A DNA stretch of 64,000 bases from Streptomyces violens (GTDB lineage Bacteria > Actinomycetota > Actinomycetes > Streptomycetales > Streptomycetaceae): the NCBI RefSeq assembly GCF_000717745.1, contig NZ_JOBH01000015.1, positions 1 through 64,000 of the forward strand, read 5' to 3'. The translations under genes and the position numbers were made by a program. The notes below the pieces were generated by a model that searched no databases, was not told where the DNA came from, and worked only from the letters and a program-made list of their open reading frames with translations. Positions within the stretch are counted from its first letter, which is position 1. The number at the start of each line of letters is the position of its first letter. Positions 51,796 through 60,173 of this stretch are shown piece by piece.

Positions 51796-51846
51796 GGGGT
51801 TCCTTGTCGTGTCGAGAGGGATCGTCGGGGTCGTTCAGGGGGCGCG

Positions 51847-52893
51847 TCAGGCGACCGGTTCGACGTACGGGGCCGGCCAGCGCAGGGCCGCCGAACCCCA
51901 GGTCAGACCGCCGCCGAAGCCGGTGAGCAGCACCTTGTCGCCGGGGCGCAGGGTGCCGTCGGCGGCGGCGTCGGCGAGGGCGAGCGGGATGGAGCCCGCG
52001 ACGGTGTTGCCGACGCGGTCGAGGTTGATGACGAGGCGGTCCTCGGGGAGGCCGAGCTGGTCGGCGACGGCCCGCAGGATACGGACGTTGGCCTGGTGGG
52101 CCACGACCCGGTCCAGGTCCGCGCCGCGCCAGCCGATCCGGGCGAGCAGGGTCTCGGCGGACTTGCTCATGCTGAGGACGGCCTCGTTGAAGACGGCGCG
52201 GCCCTGCATGGTGAAGTACCGGTCCCGCTCGGGCGGGGGCGTGGCCGTCGAGCGCTGCCGGGAGCCGCCCGCCGGTACGGTGATCAGCTCCTCCCCCGCG
52301 CCGTCGCTGCCCAGGTCGAAGCCGAGCAGCGCGCCCGGCTCGGCCGGGTCGCCCGCGCGCAGCACCACCGCTCCGGCGCCGTCGCCGAAGATGGCGCGGG
52401 TGGTGCGGTCGGCGGGGTCGAGGATGGTGGAGAAGGTGTCGGCGCCGATGACCAGTGCGCGGCGGGCCGTGCCCGCGGTGATCATCGAGGCGGCGGTGGC
52501 CAGTGCGTAGACGAAGCCCGTGCAGACCGCGCCGATGTCGAAGGCCGCGACGCCGGTCAGGCCGAGCCGCCGGGCGACTGCCGGTGCGGTGGCCGGACAG
52601 GGGTGGTCGGGGGTACTAGTGGCGAGGACGACGAGGTCCACGGCGGTTTCTTCGGTGTCGGCGCCCGCGGCCTTGCGCGCGGACTCCAGGACCCGGCGCC
52701 CGGCCGCCACGGCCAGGTCGGAGGTGGCCTCGCCGGGCGCGATGACGAAGCGCTGCCGGATGCCGGTACGCGTACGGATCCACTCGTCGGTGGTGTCCAG
52801 CTCCGCGGCCAGCGCGCTGTTCGGTACGGCGGTGGCGGGCAGGGCGCCGCCCAGGCCGCAGAGGACCGCGGCGCGTTGCGTGCCGGCCGTCAT
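51847..52893 (-). CDS. FabH-type ketosynthase (KAS III)
   Basis: 348 residues. Active-site Cys124 lies in DIGAVCTGFVYA, with VAHQAN (His) and GNTVAGSIPLAL (Asn) completing the triad. TRTGIRQRFV is the CoA-binding arginine block. It starts acyl chains by condensing an acyl-CoA with malonyl-ACP, so it should select the starter unit. The start overlaps the AfsA-like stop by ATGA, and the ACP gene follows after 51 bases. Confidence 0.92.
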   Translation of the reverse strand: MTAGTQRAAVLCGLGGALPATAVPNSALAAELDTTDEWIRTRTGIRQRFVIAPGEATSDLAVAAGRRVLESARKAAGADTEETAVDLVVLATSTPDHPCPATAPAVARRLGLTGVAAFDIGAVCTGFVYALATAASMITAGTARRALVIGADTFSTILDPADRTTRAIFGDGAGAVVLRAGDPAEPGALLGFDLGSDGAGEELITVPAGGSRQRSTATPPPERDRYFTMQGRAVFNEAVLSMSKSAETLLARIGWRGADLDRVVAHQANVRILRAVADQLGLPEDRLVINLDRVGNTVAGSIPLALADAAADGTLRPGDKVLLTGFGGGLTWGSAALRWPAPYVEPVA

Positions 52894-53984
52894 GACGGCT
52901 CCCCCGCGGCGCCGGTGGCGGGGACGTCTCGGCCCGCCGCCGCCAGGGCGACCGGCCGGCGGCTCTCCGCGCGGCGGGCCTGTGCCTCCGGTCCCGCGGT
53001 GGTGAGGTGGAGCCGCCCCTCGGCCACGGTCGTGCCGCTCTGCTCGAATGCGGCCCGGAACGAACGGGGTTGCGGCAGGCCGGCGCCGAGCCCGGCGGGC
53101 CGCTCGGCCGTGTCGTATGCGCTCAGCCGTACGGTGACCGGGAGGTGCGGCTCGACGAACCGGTGGCAGCGCAGGTCGAGCCCCGCGACCGTCGTCAGGG
53201 CGGGCAGCGCGCCGTACGTCTCGGCAGCGGCGCACAGGGCGAGCTGCCGGGCCGCCTCCAGCAGGGCCATGGCGGGCACGTGGTCGTAACCGGCGTCGAA
53301 CAGCGCGGGGTTGTCGGCGGGCAGGCGCAGCAGCGCCCTGGCCCTGCCGCCTTCCACCGCGACCCGCGTGAGGACCACGTTCTCCGGGCGGGTGCGGCCG
53401 ACGAGGTGCGGAGCGACGGGCGTGCAGGGCAGCACCGGCGCTCCCGGGCGTGCCACCGCCTTGCGGGCGCGGGCCGGGCGCAGGCCGTCGTAGAGCTCGC
53501 GGGAGACGTGCCGGACGCGCAGCGCTGCCGTGCCGAGGCGGCCCGCCGGCAGGGTCATGTCGAAGGCGTAGGACATCCGCCGTGCCGCGGGCGTGCCGGG
53601 GCGGCCTTCGGCGGTCACCGCCAGGGCGAGATCCGCCGCGCCCTGCGTCCGGCCCGCCGTGCGGATGCCGGGCAGCGCGAGCTCCAACGATTCGATCAGG
53701 AAGCGCCCGCCGGACTCGATTCCCGAGAATTCCCTGCCGCCGTACGGTCCGGCCTGCCGGCAGCATTCCAGGAGCAGCAGCGGATCGATTCCCGCGGCCC
53801 GCTCCGGGCCCGGTACGCGATCGGTGTAGTAGGAGTGCTCCCCCGGAATACGGGCCGTCGCGATGTATTCCGCGGCGGTCAATTTCCGTACGGTGCTCAG
53901 AAACACTTCGGGGAGCGCCCAGCGGTCGAGGTCGGGCAACGCCCGCTCAGTTTCCGCCGTTCGTCCCGAGGCTGTGAACTGCAT
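52890..53984 (-). CDS. AfsA-like double hotdog protein
   Basis: 364 residues from the ATG that follows GGGGGAAAC. Two AfsA-type hotdog repeats are seen, each with the family helix: GIDPLLLLECCRQAG (near 65-80) and YDHVPAMALLEAARQLALC (near 230-250). AfsA joins a beta-ketoacyl group to dihydroxyacetone phosphate in gamma-butyrolactone signal synthesis. Several relatives in biosynthetic clusters have other or unknown roles, and a dehydratase-like use of the fold is conceivable. Position next to KAS III and ACP suggests it acts on an ACP- or CoA-bound ketoacyl chain. The last 40 residues are disordered. Confidence 0.82.
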   Translation of the reverse strand: MQFTASGRTAETERALPDLDRWALPEVFLSTVRKLTAAEYIATARIPGEHSYYTDRVPGPERAAGIDPLLLLECCRQAGPYGGREFSGIESGGRFLIESLELALPGIRTAGRTQGAADLALAVTAEGRPGTPAARRMSYAFDMTLPAGRLGTAALRVRHVSRELYDGLRPARARKAVARPGAPVLPCTPVAPHLVGRTRPENVVLTRVAVEGGRARALLRLPADNPALFDAGYDHVPAMALLEAARQLALCAAAETYGALPALTTVAGLDLRCHRFVEPHLPVTVRLSAYDTAERPAGLGAGLPQPRSFRAAFEQSGTTVAEGRLHLTTAGPEAQARRAESRRPVALAAAGRDVPATGAAGEPS

Positions 53985-54004
53985 GTTTCCCCCGTTCTTC
54001 ATCG

Positions 54005-54036
54005 ATTCCATGACCCGGATCAATTCCATGACCCGG
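54005..54036. repeat. Tandem duplication at the thioesterase 3' end
   Basis: ATTCCATGACCCGG occurs at 54,005 and again at 54,023, an 18-base period. On the minus strand it duplicates the last G-S-W-N codons around the stop of the thioesterase gene. It is another slippage-like scar at a gene end, comparable to that at 21,080. Confidence 0.55.
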
Positions 54037-54814
54037 CGGTGACCGCTGCCCGGATATCCCGGACCAGCCGTTCGACAACGGCCGTCACACGTCCTTCGAA
54101 GTAGAAATGGCCGCCCGGGAAAAGGTGCTGACCGAGGAAATCCTCGGCGCCGTCCGCCCAGTCGAGCAGGCTCTCCACGGGCACCACGCGGTCGTCCTCG
54201 CCACCGAAGAGCGACAGCGGGACCCGCACGTCGGCCGAGACCGTCCGCGGCTCCCAGGTCTCCACCACCGCGAAGTCGGCGCGCACCCGGTCCTCGAACA
54301 GCGCCCAGACGTCGTCCTCGTCCAGCACCGCCGGCGGGATGCCGCCCATCGCCCGCAGCGCCGCCCTGAGCCGGTCCCCCGGCATCCGGTGCAGCGGCTC
54401 GCCGCCCAGGCCCTCGCCGGGCAGCTCGTCGTACGGCGCGCCGCAGGCGGAGACCCCGAGCCAGCACGGCTCCGGCAGCCCGCGCGCGGCGAGCCGCGCG
54501 GCCGCCTCGTACGCCACGAGGGCGCCCATGCTGTGCCCGAAGAGCGCGAACGGGCGGTCCATCAGGTCCAGCGTCTCGCCGATGAAGTACTCCGCGAGGT
54601 CACGGGCGTTGCGCAGGGCGGGGCGGTCGCTCGTCCGCCCGCGGCCCGGCGCCTCGAAGAGGCAGACCTCCCAGTCGTCGGGGACGTGCCGGGCCCAGTC
54701 GGTGAAGGCGAGGTGCGAGCCCGCCGCATGGTGCAGCAGGAAGACCCGCAGCGCCGGCCGGTCCACCGGGCGGGGCCTGATCACCGCCTCGCTCACCTCG
54801 GTCGTCCCGTTCAC
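54020..54814 (-). CDS. Type II thioesterase
   Basis: 264 residues from a GTG that overlaps the transferase stop. The alpha/beta-hydrolase signatures are LLHHAAGSHLAFTDWA, LFGHSMGALVAYEAA (catalytic Ser) and GGHFYFEGR (catalytic His), with the acid in GGEDDRVVPVE. Type II thioesterases clear wrongly primed carrier domains in PKS/NRPS lines. Since the reductase-like domain of the megasynthase looks inactive, this enzyme could also release product. Confidence 0.9.
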   Translation of the reverse strand: MNGTTEVSEAVIRPRPVDRPALRVFLLHHAAGSHLAFTDWARHVPDDWEVCLFEAPGRGRTSDRPALRNARDLAEYFIGETLDLMDRPFALFGHSMGALVAYEAAARLAARGLPEPCWLGVSACGAPYDELPGEGLGGEPLHRMPGDRLRAALRAMGGIPPAVLDEDDVWALFEDRVRADFAVVETWEPRTVSADVRVPLSLFGGEDDRVVPVESLLDWADGAEDFLGQHLFPGGHFYFEGRVTAVVERLVRDIRAAVTAGSWN

Positions 54815-55674
54815 GCCGCCGCCCTTTCCCGCCGGACGGCGCGCAGCATGCGGGTGAGCACGCTGCCGTCGCCGGCCTCCCGGAACGCGGTGCGGCCCTC
54901 GGCCAGCAGCCGTTCCAGGGTCTGCCGCCACAGCACGGGGTGCGCGATCTGTTCGAGCAGTACCTCGGCGATCCCGGCCCCGTCGTCGCCGTACGGCGCG
55001 GCGTGCCGGTTCGAGAGGACCGGCAGGGTGGGCGCGGCGAGGGCCGCGGCCTTCAGTACCGGCGCGAACGCGTCCGCCGCCGGGGCCATGTGCGAGGTGT
55101 GGAAGGGCCCGCTGACGTCCAGCCGGCGGACCATCCGGGCGCCCGCGGCGCGCGCCACGTCGGCGGCCGGCTCCAGGTCCGCCGCCGGGCCCGCGATCAC
55201 GGTCTGGTCCGCGGTGTTGAAGTTGGCGGCCTCGATACTCGCGAGCCCGGCCCGGCGCAGGACGAGGCGGAGGACCGCGTCGTCCAGGCCGACCACCGCC
55301 GCCATGCCGCCGCCGGTGACCGCGGACATCGCGCGTGCCCTGGCCGCGACCAGCCGCAGCCCCTCGGCGAAGTCGAACACCCCGGCCGCTTCCAGGGCGT
55401 TGTACTCGCCGAGGCTGTGGCCGATCGCGACGTCGGGGACACCGTGCTCCTCGCGCAGGACGCGGTGGCCGAGTGCGTTGACGGTGTAGACGGCGGGCTG
55501 GGTGTACTCCGTACGGCCGAGCAGCCCGTCGGGGTCCTCGGTGCACAGGCGACGAACGGAGTACCCGAGTACGGCGTCGGCCGCCTCGGTGAGTTCGGGG
55601 AAGCGGTCGAACCAGTCGGCGCCCATGCCGGGGCGCTGCGCCCCCTGGCCGGGAAACATCAGGACGTAGGTCAT
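54811..55674 (-). CDS. Discrete malonyl-CoA:ACP acyltransferase
   Basis: 287 residues. LMFPGQGAQRPGMG, the nucleophile elbow GHSLGEYNAL (Ser87) and SGPFHTSHM (His) are all present, and the pattern around the Ser is that of malonyl-specific transferases. The megasynthase in this cluster has no AT domain, so this protein should load its ACP in trans, and probably the discrete ACP as well. Both ends overlap neighbours by four bases. Confidence 0.92.
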   Translation of the reverse strand: MTYVLMFPGQGAQRPGMGADWFDRFPELTEAADAVLGYSVRRLCTEDPDGLLGRTEYTQPAVYTVNALGHRVLREEHGVPDVAIGHSLGEYNALEAAGVFDFAEGLRLVAARARAMSAVTGGGMAAVVGLDDAVLRLVLRRAGLASIEAANFNTADQTVIAGPAADLEPAADVARAAGARMVRRLDVSGPFHTSHMAPAADAFAPVLKAAALAAPTLPVLSNRHAAPYGDDGAGIAEVLLEQIAHPVLWRQTLERLLAEGRTAFREAGDGSVLTRMLRAVRRERAAA

Positions 55675-56252
55675 GGAGTGGTGATCCTCGGAAGGGTGTC
55701 GGAAGCCGGCCGGGGGCCGGGGTGGAAGCGGCTGTCGGTGAAGAGCAGCGGCGGGGCCGCGGAGAGCACCTCGAACTCCTCGGCGCGGCCGACCAGTACG
55801 GTGTGGTCGCCGGCCGGGAAGGCGCCGGCCAGCGCGCAGTCGAAGGCGGCGACGCCCTCGGTCAGCACGGGTGAACCGGCGTACGCGGCGGGCCGGTACG
55901 GCCGCCCGGCGAAGCCCGCCGCGCCGGCCGGGCGGCCCGGGTCGGCGAACCACCGGGCGTCGGCCTCCTGGTGCGCGGCCAGTACGGTGACGGCGAACCG
56001 TCTGCTGTGCAGGGCGTGGCCGAGGAGCCGGGAGCCGTTGCCGAGCGCCACGAGGATCAACAGCGGGTCCACCGAGGCCGTGGCGAAGGCGTTGACGGTC
56101 GTACCGTGCGGCACTCCCCCGGCCAGCGCCGTGACCACGGTGACCCCGGTGGGGAACCGGCCGGCGGCCCGCCGGAAGCGCCGCCGCTCGGCCTCGCTGC
56201 CGCTCCGGGACGCGGCCGGCTCCGTCACGGTGTTGCTCCCGCCGCCCCTCAT
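55671..56252 (-). CDS. Flavin reductase family protein
   Basis: 193 residues. The flavin-binding beta barrel is seen in RRAAGRFPTGVTVVTALAGG, GTTVNAFATASVDPLLILVA and SRLLGHALHSRRFAVTVLA. It reduces FMN or FAD with NAD(P)H and passes it to a partner oxygenase. The luciferase-like enzyme immediately upstream in the operon (ATGA overlap) is that partner. Confidence 0.9.
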   Translation of the reverse strand: MRGGGSNTVTEPAASRSGSEAERRRFRRAAGRFPTGVTVVTALAGGVPHGTTVNAFATASVDPLLILVALGNGSRLLGHALHSRRFAVTVLAAHQEADARWFADPGRPAGAAGFAGRPYRPAAYAGSPVLTEGVAAFDCALAGAFPAGDHTVLVGRAEEFEVLSAAPPLLFTDSRFHPGPRPASDTLPRITTP

Positions 56253-57298
56253 GCGCACCGCTCCCGCAGCGCGTCGAGGTGGCCGAGCCCGTCCAGTACG
56301 GTCTTGACCGGCAGCCCGAAGTCGATGAGGCAGGCCACCTCGTCCACGCCGAGACCGGCCAGCCGCTCGACCACGCGGGCGGCCTTGGGAACCGTGCCGA
56401 GCAGGCCGCCGTTGTCGTAGTAGCGGTCGAACGCGCGGGCCACGAGGAAGTCCACGTCCTTCTCCTTGAGCTTCGCCGGGTCCACCCGCCGTGCGCCCGC
56501 CGTGCCCGAGCCCAGCAGCAGCCCCAGCGAACTGCGCAGATACGCCTTCAGCGGGTCCCCGACGAGCTGCCGGACCTCGTCGTCGTCGGCGCCGAGGAAG
56601 GTGTGCACCATCAGGACGACATGGCCGTCGCCGCCGCCCGGGCCCGCGCTCGCGGAGTACGCCCTGCGGTACTCGCGGATCTTCCCGGCCAGCTCGTCCA
56701 GGTCCTGGCCGAGCAGATGGGTGAGGACGCCGGCGCGCCGGTCGCCCGCGGCGCGGAACGTCTCCACCCCGCCCGCGCTGGTGATCCAGACGGGCAACTC
56801 CCGCTGGACGGGCGGCGGATAGGCCCGTACCCGCTGCTCTTCGCCCGCCCCGTCGGTCACCGTCAGCTCCTCGCCGCGCCACAGCCGGCGGACGTCCTCG
56901 ACGGTCTCCGTCATGACCTTCCTGCGGTCGGCGTACGACTCCGGGCGGAGCGCGAAGTCCACCGCGTGCCAGCCGGAGGCGAAGGCGAGCCCCACCCGGC
57001 CGCCGGAGAGGTTGTCGACGACGGACCACTCCTCGGCGATCCGCAGCGGGTGGTGCAGCGGCGCGACGACGCTGCCGGCGCGGATGGCGACCCGGCTGGT
57101 CACGGCGGCGACGGCGGCTCCGGTGACGGCGGGGTTGGGGTAGAGACCGCCGAAGGGATGGAAGTGGCGCTCGGGGGTCCAGACGGCGGTGAAGCCGCGC
57201 TCGTCGGCGAACCGCGCGCCCTGGAGCACCAGGTCGTAGCGGCCGCGCGCGGCCGGGTCGCGGCCGTCGTCCCCGAAGTAGAACAGGCTGAAGTCCAT
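56249..57298 (-). CDS. Luciferase-like flavin-dependent monooxygenase (natural-product type)
   Basis: 349 residues. The layout of the luciferase-like monooxygenase group found inside or beside PKS/NRPS lines is clear: DFSLFYFGDDG, RGFTAVWTPERHFHPFGGLY, RVAIRAGSVVAPLHHPLRIA, SGGRVGLAFASGWH and the C-terminal VDEVACLIDFGLP. Free-standing and MupA-like fused forms hydroxylate or oxygenate a carrier-bound chain. Here it is discrete and coupled to its own flavin reductase. The GAGAGAAG element upstream supports the ATG at 57,298. Confidence 0.9.
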   Translation of the reverse strand: MDFSLFYFGDDGRDPAARGRYDLVLQGARFADERGFTAVWTPERHFHPFGGLYPNPAVTGAAVAAVTSRVAIRAGSVVAPLHHPLRIAEEWSVVDNLSGGRVGLAFASGWHAVDFALRPESYADRRKVMTETVEDVRRLWRGEELTVTDGAGEEQRVRAYPPPVQRELPVWITSAGGVETFRAAGDRRAGVLTHLLGQDLDELAGKIREYRRAYSASAGPGGGDGHVVLMVHTFLGADDDEVRQLVGDPLKAYLRSSLGLLLGSGTAGARRVDPAKLKEKDVDFLVARAFDRYYDNGGLLGTVPKAARVVERLAGLGVDEVACLIDFGLPVKTVLDGLGHLDALRERCA

Positions 57299-57334
57299 GT
57301 GCTTCTCTCTGGCTCGGTTGAGTGATGCCACCGG

Positions 57335-58603
57335 TCAGGCCGCGGTGGCCGCCGGCTCGGCGGCGGGCCGCTCGGTGGCGAACGGCCGGTTGCGCTCCGC
57401 CCAGCGCGCGACCGCGGGCGTCGCGAGGCCCCCGGCGAGCAGGACAGCGGCGAAGACCAGCCAGCCGGCGCTGCCCCAGCCGATGAGCAGGGCCGTGGTG
57501 AGGGCGGGCGTGACGGCGGCCCCCGCGCGCTGGGTGAGCCCGAAGAGGCCCTGGTACTGGCCGTGGGCCTGGGCGGGCGCGAGATCGTAGGACAGCGCCC
57601 AGGAGCCGGCGGAGTGCAGCATCTCGCCGATGACCTGGACGAAGGCGCCCGCGAGCAGGCACGCGGCGGCGACCCATGCGGGCTGCCCCGCCGAGAGCGC
57701 GAAGATGCCGCAGGCGAGCGCGAGCACGAGACCGGAGCGGCGCATCGCGCGGGCGCCGCCGCGTACGTCCTCCGCGCCCCGGCTCAGGCGTACCTGGAAC
57801 AGCACGCACATCGCGGTGTTGAGGAACATGATCGCCGCGTAGACGGAGACCGGGGCGTCCGTGCGGTCCGCGATCCAGATCGGCAGCGCGGCGGTGAGCA
57901 GCGCGTCCGTGCCCAGTACGAGGACGGCGTTGAGCGCCGAGACCGCCAGGTACGGCACGTCCCGCAGGACGTGCCGCGCCCGCTCGCCCTCGGCCGCGGC
58001 GCCCTGCGCGGGCGCGGGCAGCGCGAGGCAGCTCAGACCGCCGAGCACGAAGAGCGCGCCCGCGCCCAGCAGCATGGCGGTGTAGACGGTGTGGGAGTCC
58101 GCGGTCAGCGCGACGCCGCCGAGCAGGGTGCCGCCCGACAGGCCGACGTTGATGACGGACTGGAGGTACGCCCTGGCCCGTACCCGCTCGCCCGGCGGCA
58201 GCGCGTCCGCGATCAGGGCGCCACGGGCCGCGGTACTGGCCGAGTCGGCCATCGCGGCCAGGCTGACCACGACCAGGAACCCGGCGAACCCGCCGGCCAC
58301 CGCGTACCCGCAGACCAGCAGCCCCTGCAACACACCGAACCCGATGGACGCCGTGCGCGAGCCCAGCCGGTCGCAGAGCTGGCCCGCCGGGATGCTGACG
58401 GCCATCCCGAGAACCGCCGAGACGGTCAGGCCGAGGCCCACCTGCGCGGCGGGGACGTGGACGGCCCGGATGAAGTACAGGACGCTGACGGACAGCAGGA
58501 AGCCGTTGCCCACCGTCCGGGCGAGGTTGCTGACGGTCAGGACGCGGACGACTCCCGGCGGCGGCACGAGGGCGCGCAGCAACTGCACTGGTTTTCCCGC
58601 CAT
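57335..58603 (-). CDS. MFS transporter
   Basis: 422 residues, twelve predicted helices. PAGQLCDRLGSRTASIGFGV is the loop 2-3 motif. It sits between the monooxygenase and the adenylation enzyme and starts one base before the stop of the latter, so it belongs to the cluster. It probably exports the product or gives self-protection. Confidence 0.88.
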   Translation of the reverse strand: MAGKPVQLLRALVPPPGVVRVLTVSNLARTVGNGFLLSVSVLYFIRAVHVPAAQVGLGLTVSAVLGMAVSIPAGQLCDRLGSRTASIGFGVLQGLLVCGYAVAGGFAGFLVVVSLAAMADSASTAARGALIADALPPGERVRARAYLQSVINVGLSGGTLLGGVALTADSHTVYTAMLLGAGALFVLGGLSCLALPAPAQGAAAEGERARHVLRDVPYLAVSALNAVLVLGTDALLTAALPIWIADRTDAPVSVYAAIMFLNTAMCVLFQVRLSRGAEDVRGGARAMRRSGLVLALACGIFALSAGQPAWVAAACLLAGAFVQVIGEMLHSAGSWALSYDLAPAQAHGQYQGLFGLTQRAGAAVTPALTTALLIGWGSAGWLVFAAVLLAGGLATPAVARWAERNRPFATERPAAEPAATAA

Positions 58604-58604
58604 G

Positions 58605-60173
58605 TCAGGCCGCCGGGACGGGGTCGGTGAACCGCTGCCGCAGCGCGGGGCGGTCGATCTTTCCGTTGGGATTGAGCGGCAGCTCGTCGAGGTGCACGAG
58701 GCGGCGCGGCACCATGTGGACGGGGATGTGCTTGCGCAGCCAGAGCATGGCGGCGGACGGCGTCAGCTCCTCCCCCGTGTAGCAGCCCACGAGTTCGGTA
58801 CCGTCAGCGCCGGGCACCGCCACGACCACCGCCTCGCGCATCGCCGGGTGGTGCCGCATCGCGGCCTCGACCTCGCCGAGTTCGATGCGGTAGCCGCGCA
58901 CCTTGACCTGGTTGTCGAGCCGGCCCAGGTGGACCAGCACGCCGTTCTCGTACCGGACCCGGTCGCCGGTGCGGTAGTAGTGCTCCGCGGTGAGGCCGCC
59001 CTTGCCGTCGTACGGTTCCGCGGTGGTGCCGTCGAAGGAGACGAAGCGCCCCTGGTCGTCGGCCGGGTCGAGGTAGCCGTCGAAGCGCTGCGAGCCACGG
59101 ACGCACAGCTCGCCCTCGGCCGCCGGACGGCCCTCCTCGTCCAGGATCAGCTGGTCGAGGAAGGGGTACACGGGCCCGATCGGCACGGTGGCGTTGGACG
59201 TCACCGGCCACTGGGCGGGATCGGCCGGGAGGCGGAACTCCGTGCAGGCGACGGTGAGTTCGGTCGGTCCGTAGACGTTCTCGAGCACGGCGTCCGGGGC
59301 CACCGCACGCCACGCCTCCGCCTGCCGGTACGTCAGCTGCTCGCCGATGAAGATGCCGTACCGCAGGCCGGTGACCAGCCCCGACGGCAGATTGCCGAGC
59401 CCGGCCGCGACCGAGACGAGCGAGGGCACGGAGAACCAGTGCGTGATGCCCCGCTCGACGAGGTGGTCGACCGGCTTGAGCAGCTCGGAGCGTTGCGCCG
59501 CCACGAGCGTCGCCCCCGCGCCCCAGGTCACGAAGAGGTCGAAGACGGAAGGGTCGAAGGTGAGGTCGAAGGTGTGGGACACCCGGCAGCCCGGCCCGAC
59601 CTCGTACCGCTCGATGTTGTGGGCGAGGTACGGGGAGAGGTTGCGGTGCCGGATCGGTACGCCCTTGGGCCGGCCGGTGGAGCCGGAGGTGAACAGGACG
59701 TAGGCGAGGTCGTCCGGGGTGGTGCCCGGACGCTCCGGGGACGGCGAGCCCGCCGCGTCGGCGAGGGTGGCGGCCTCGGCGTCGGTCAGGGTGAGCCGGG
59801 TGTGCCCCGGCCGCTCGGGGAAGTGCGGCAGCTGGGCCGCGCCCGCCTCGTCCGTGAGCAGCACCTCGGTCCCGGCCAGCTCGTACACGCCCTGATTGCG
59901 GCGCGCCGGGTAGCCCGGGTTGAGCGGGGTGACGACCGCGCCGAGGCGCAGCACCGCCAGGTACCCGGCGAAGGCGGTCAGGCTGCGCGAGGCGAGCAGC
60001 GCGACGCGCTCGGGGGCCCGCCCGTGCTCCCGCAGGATGCGGGCGGCGAGCGCGTCCGCGCAGGCGTGCAGCTCACGGTAGGTGAGGCGGTGCTCGCGCA
60101 CCTCCAGCGCGGGCGCGTCGGGGTACCGCTCGACGGAGCGGGCGAACCAGTCGTACAACGTGCGGTCGGTCAT
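58605..60173 (-). CDS. Stand-alone amino-acid adenylation enzyme
   Basis: 522 residues of an NRPS-type A domain without condensation or carrier domain. Core motifs: LFTSGSTGRPKGVPI (A3), FDLTFDPSVFDLFVTWG (A4, with the Asp that binds an amino group), NVYGPTELTVACT (A5), YRTGDRVRYENG (A7), GRLDNQVKVRGYRIE (A8) and NPNGKIDRP (A10 lysine). The Asp in A4 favours an alpha-amino acid substrate. The identity of that residue cannot be read reliably by eye. It would load the carrier domain encoded at the right edge. The start overlaps the megasynthase stop. Confidence 0.9.
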   Translation of the reverse strand: MTDRTLYDWFARSVERYPDAPALEVREHRLTYRELHACADALAARILREHGRAPERVALLASRSLTAFAGYLAVLRLGAVVTPLNPGYPARRNQGVYELAGTEVLLTDEAGAAQLPHFPERPGHTRLTLTDAEAATLADAAGSPSPERPGTTPDDLAYVLFTSGSTGRPKGVPIRHRNLSPYLAHNIERYEVGPGCRVSHTFDLTFDPSVFDLFVTWGAGATLVAAQRSELLKPVDHLVERGITHWFSVPSLVSVAAGLGNLPSGLVTGLRYGIFIGEQLTYRQAEAWRAVAPDAVLENVYGPTELTVACTEFRLPADPAQWPVTSNATVPIGPVYPFLDQLILDEEGRPAAEGELCVRGSQRFDGYLDPADDQGRFVSFDGTTAEPYDGKGGLTAEHYYRTGDRVRYENGVLVHLGRLDNQVKVRGYRIELGEVEAAMRHHPAMREAVVVAVPGADGTELVGCYTGEELTPSAAMLWLRKHIPVHMVPRRLVHLDELPLNPNGKIDRPALRQRFTDPVPAA

